Source of the DNA: Paraktedonobacter sp964250225
GTDB taxonomy: Bacteria; Chloroflexota; Ktedonobacteria; Ktedonobacterales; Ktedonobacteraceae
Assembly (NCBI GenBank): GCA_964250225.1
Contig: CAXUEY010000134.1
Coordinates: forward strand, 1 to 16,184
Direction of reading: 5' to 3'
DNA length: 16,184 nucleotides
The notes below the pieces were generated by a model that was not told where the DNA came from, made no database searches, and was given only the letters and a program-made list of their open reading frames with translations. Of the stretch, positions 14,489 through 16,184 are shown piece by piece. Position 1 is the stretch's first letter. Each line of letters starts with the position of its first letter. The position numbers and the translations under genes are program-made.

Positions 14489-16184
14489 ATGAGAGCGGAT
14501 ATAACAGCATTAGAAGAAGATCTGGCAGAAAGCGGGATTGATATGCAGCAGAGAGTAACGCAGAGAGCATGGAACGATGTTGTTGAGTTACGCCCGGAAC
14601 TGCGGGGCGAGATGGCTATGAACGAGTTTGCCGCCGATCTTCAGGATGTGGCAATGGGAGAGGGACGCCCTCTATATAAAGATGTTGCGGAATTTTTTTC
14701 TTTCACCTATCCTACTCGCAGGGTACTTGATCTTGCCAGGGATGTTGTCGGGCGACTGGCTGGCCGAAGTGAGAAAGCTATTCACCAACTGACGCAGACC
14801 TACGGCGGCGGCAAGACGCACACGATGATCACCCTTTACCATTTGGTCAATGATCCCGCCAATCTCCCGAGACATCTACTTGCCGTGCAGGAGTTTCTCA
14901 ATCATATACGGATTGAGCCCCCTCAAACACGTATTGCTGTCCTTGCCTTCGACAAAATAGACGCGACATCAGGCCGAGATGTGCTTGGCCCGTCGGGCAA
15001 GATCCGCCGCTTGCGCTATCCCTGGAGCGTGCTGGCCTACCAACTGGCTGGTGAAGAGGGGTTACACGTTTTGTATCCTGTGGGAAATGGAGACGAGCGC
15101 GACACGCCACCAGCGGAAAACGTGCTGGTCGAACTCTTTGCCGTCGCGAAACAGCAGGGGCGAGCTGTTCTGATTTTGATGGATGAAGTCATGATGTTTG
15201 CGCGAGTTCAGATCGCCGCCGACCCTCGATGGAGGAGTTTCCTGAGCTACTTCTTTCAGTGTCTCACTCAGGCAGTTGAAAAGGTCGAGGGTTGCGCCCT
15301 GGTCACGTCATTGCTGGCCGCGAACCCGGAGTTGAATGACGAACTCGGGCGCGCGCTCCTTCTTGAATTCTCCAATATCTTCCGGCGCACACAGGAAGAA
15401 ACCGTCGAGCCGGTTGGCAAAGAGGATATCGCGGAAGTCATGCGCAGGCGTTTCTTTACTCCCGCGTCCATGCGTGACCGCGCTCCTTTTGCTGTCCAGG
15501 CAAAAGCCGCAGTACAGGCTATAGCCGAGCTTGATAAGCAGACCGAGAGGGATATGCGCGCGCAAGAACAGCGTTTTATTCAGAGCTATCCATTCCATCC
15601 AGATCTCACCGACCTTTTTTATACGAAATGGACCCAGCTGGACAGTTTTCAACGAGCCCGTGGTATGCTGCGCGTTTTCGCCCTGGCTTTGCGGGATGCT
15701 GAAACCTGGGATCGCAATCCCCTGATCTCCGCCAATGTCTTTCTCGGCGAGCCAAATCAGACGGGTCTCTCAAAAGCGGCCAACGAATTGACTGATATGG
15801 CTGAGAAAGATGAGATCGAAAGTCAACAGTCCTGGGTTGGGATACTTGCTGGAGAGTTGGAAAAGGCCAAAGCGATTCAGAATGAGTTTCCCACGCTGAA
15901 CGAGTATCGCGAGATTGAGCAGGTTGTCTTCGCCACCTTCTTGCATTCGCAGCCGCTGCGCGCTCAGAGCGAAGCGAAGACGCGGGAATTACTGGCGTTG
16001 GGTGGGCAATCGAGCCCACACTGGATCGATATGGAAAACACCCTTCGCCTGTGGGCCGAGCGTTCATGGTTTCTCGACGAAAAAAATCTTGAAAGCAGCC
16101 GGGGAGACGACGGAAAAGTGCCAGCAGCCTGGAGGCTGGGCCTGCGCCCAAATCTCAAACAGGTGCATCATACCGCCTGCGAGC
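14489..16184 (+). CDS. DUF499-type P-loop ATPase (Hma-type ATPase), incomplete at the right edge
   Basis: An open frame of 565 complete codons without a stop runs off the window. GGGGGAG lies 8 bp before the ATG; an ATG at 14481 ends after three codons and is rejected. The Walker A is QTYGGGKTHT (103-112; Lys109), the glycine-rich form seen in DUF499 (COG1483-like) ATPases, and Walker B is VLILMDEV (227-234) with Asp232/Glu233. An FRR segment near 298-300 may hold a sensor or finger arginine. The upstream region (residues 15-100, with the FFSFTYPT stretch) also fits the family. DUF499 proteins are usually about 1000 residues, so roughly half is here. It should be a cytosolic ATP-driven remodeller or DNA-sensing factor. 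It starts 46 bp after the methyltransferase stop and completes the helicase, methylase and ATPase set. The true end and any further genes lie outside the window. Confidence 0.9.
   Translation, partial: MRADITALEEDLAESGIDMQQRVTQRAWNDVVELRPELRGEMAMNEFAADLQDVAMGEGRPLYKDVAEFFSFTYPTRRVLDLARDVVGRLAGRSEKAIHQLTQTYGGGKTHTMITLYHLVNDPANLPRHLLAVQEFLNHIRIEPPQTRIAVLAFDKIDATSGRDVLGPSGKIRRLRYPWSVLAYQLAGEEGLHVLYPVGNGDERDTPPAENVLVELFAVAKQQGRAVLILMDEVMMFARVQIAADPRWRSFLSYFFQCLTQAVEKVEGCALVTSLLAANPELNDELGRALLLEFSNIFRRTQEETVEPVGKEDIAEVMRRRFFTPASMRDRAPFAVQAKAAVQAIAELDKQTERDMRAQEQRFIQSYPFHPDLTDLFYTKWTQLDSFQRARGMLRVFALALRDAETWDRNPLISANVFLGEPNQTGLSKAANELTDMAEKDEIESQQSWVGILAGELEKAKAIQNEFPTLNEYREIEQVVFATFLHSQPLRAQSEAKTRELLALGGQSSPHWIDMENTLRLWAERSWFLDEKNLESSRGDDGKVPAAWRLGLRPNLKQVHHTACE

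Noticed and set aside
15606..16151. Minus-strand open frame of 181 codons at the right edge
   Set aside because: It is antisense to the uninterrupted DUF499-type ATPase frame, which has both Walker motifs.
1..16184. CRISPR array, tRNA, rRNA or intact insertion sequence
   Set aside because: No regularly spaced direct repeats, cloverleaf-like segments, rRNA-like sequence or transposase-like protein were seen on either strand.

Overview
The window looks like an accessory, defence-island-like stretch of a soil-type bacterium, most likely a Ktedonobacteria-like Chloroflexota. That guess rests on protein style: an HTH protein fused to a TPR-like solenoid plus a remnant of the same family, several small helical orphan proteins, and mixed base composition. 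No rRNA, tRNA, CRISPR array or intact transposase was seen, so taxonomy is inference only.

Layout. 1-458: no convincing gene, but a good extended -10 promoter at 374-403 leads into a Ser/Thr protein kinase (459-1706, +). 1707-2593: gene debris, with a minus-strand C-terminal fragment of an NAD-dependent epimerase meeting a plus-strand fragment of an HTH-TPR family protein, then about 210 bp with nothing recognisable. 2594-4475 (-): a tight four-gene operon read right to left (71-aa helical protein, class I SAM methyltransferase, 113-aa protein, 127-aa protein), each with a clear or acceptable Shine-Dalgarno. 4476-4797: the operon's upstream region with GTTAC/GTAAC repeats, and the Rho-independent terminator of the next gene. 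4798-6273 (-): an HTH-TPR regulator with a near-consensus promoter and a palindrome just downstream of the predicted start of transcription. 6482-6814 (+): a stand-alone ASCH-domain protein. 6815-7022: a structured intergenic region with interleaved inverted repeats.

7023-16184 (+) is the main attraction: one co-directional block. It starts with an E1-like (ThiF) protein cut short before its catalytic aspartate, followed 6 bp later by a 1204-aa protein (N-terminal HTH, SNF2 helicase, C-terminal DUF3883-type PD-(D/E)XK-like domain), a 993-aa DUF1156-type Zn-ribbon adenine DNA methyltransferase, and a DUF499-type P-loop ATPase that runs off the right edge. Helicase + methylase + ATPase is the gene set I recall being named Hma and predicted to be an anti-phage defence system; it is related in concept to DISARM and other modification-dependent defences. 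The methyltransferase would mark self DNA, the SNF2 motor with its nuclease-like tail would act on unmarked DNA, and the DUF499 ATPase would supply a sensing or remodelling step. This division of labour is inference.

Points deserving attention: the truncated E1-like gene fused in operon to the defence genes, the HTH on the helicase, the sharply lower GC of the central part of the methyltransferase (possible exchange of the specificity region), and the unexplained small-protein/methyltransferase operon.
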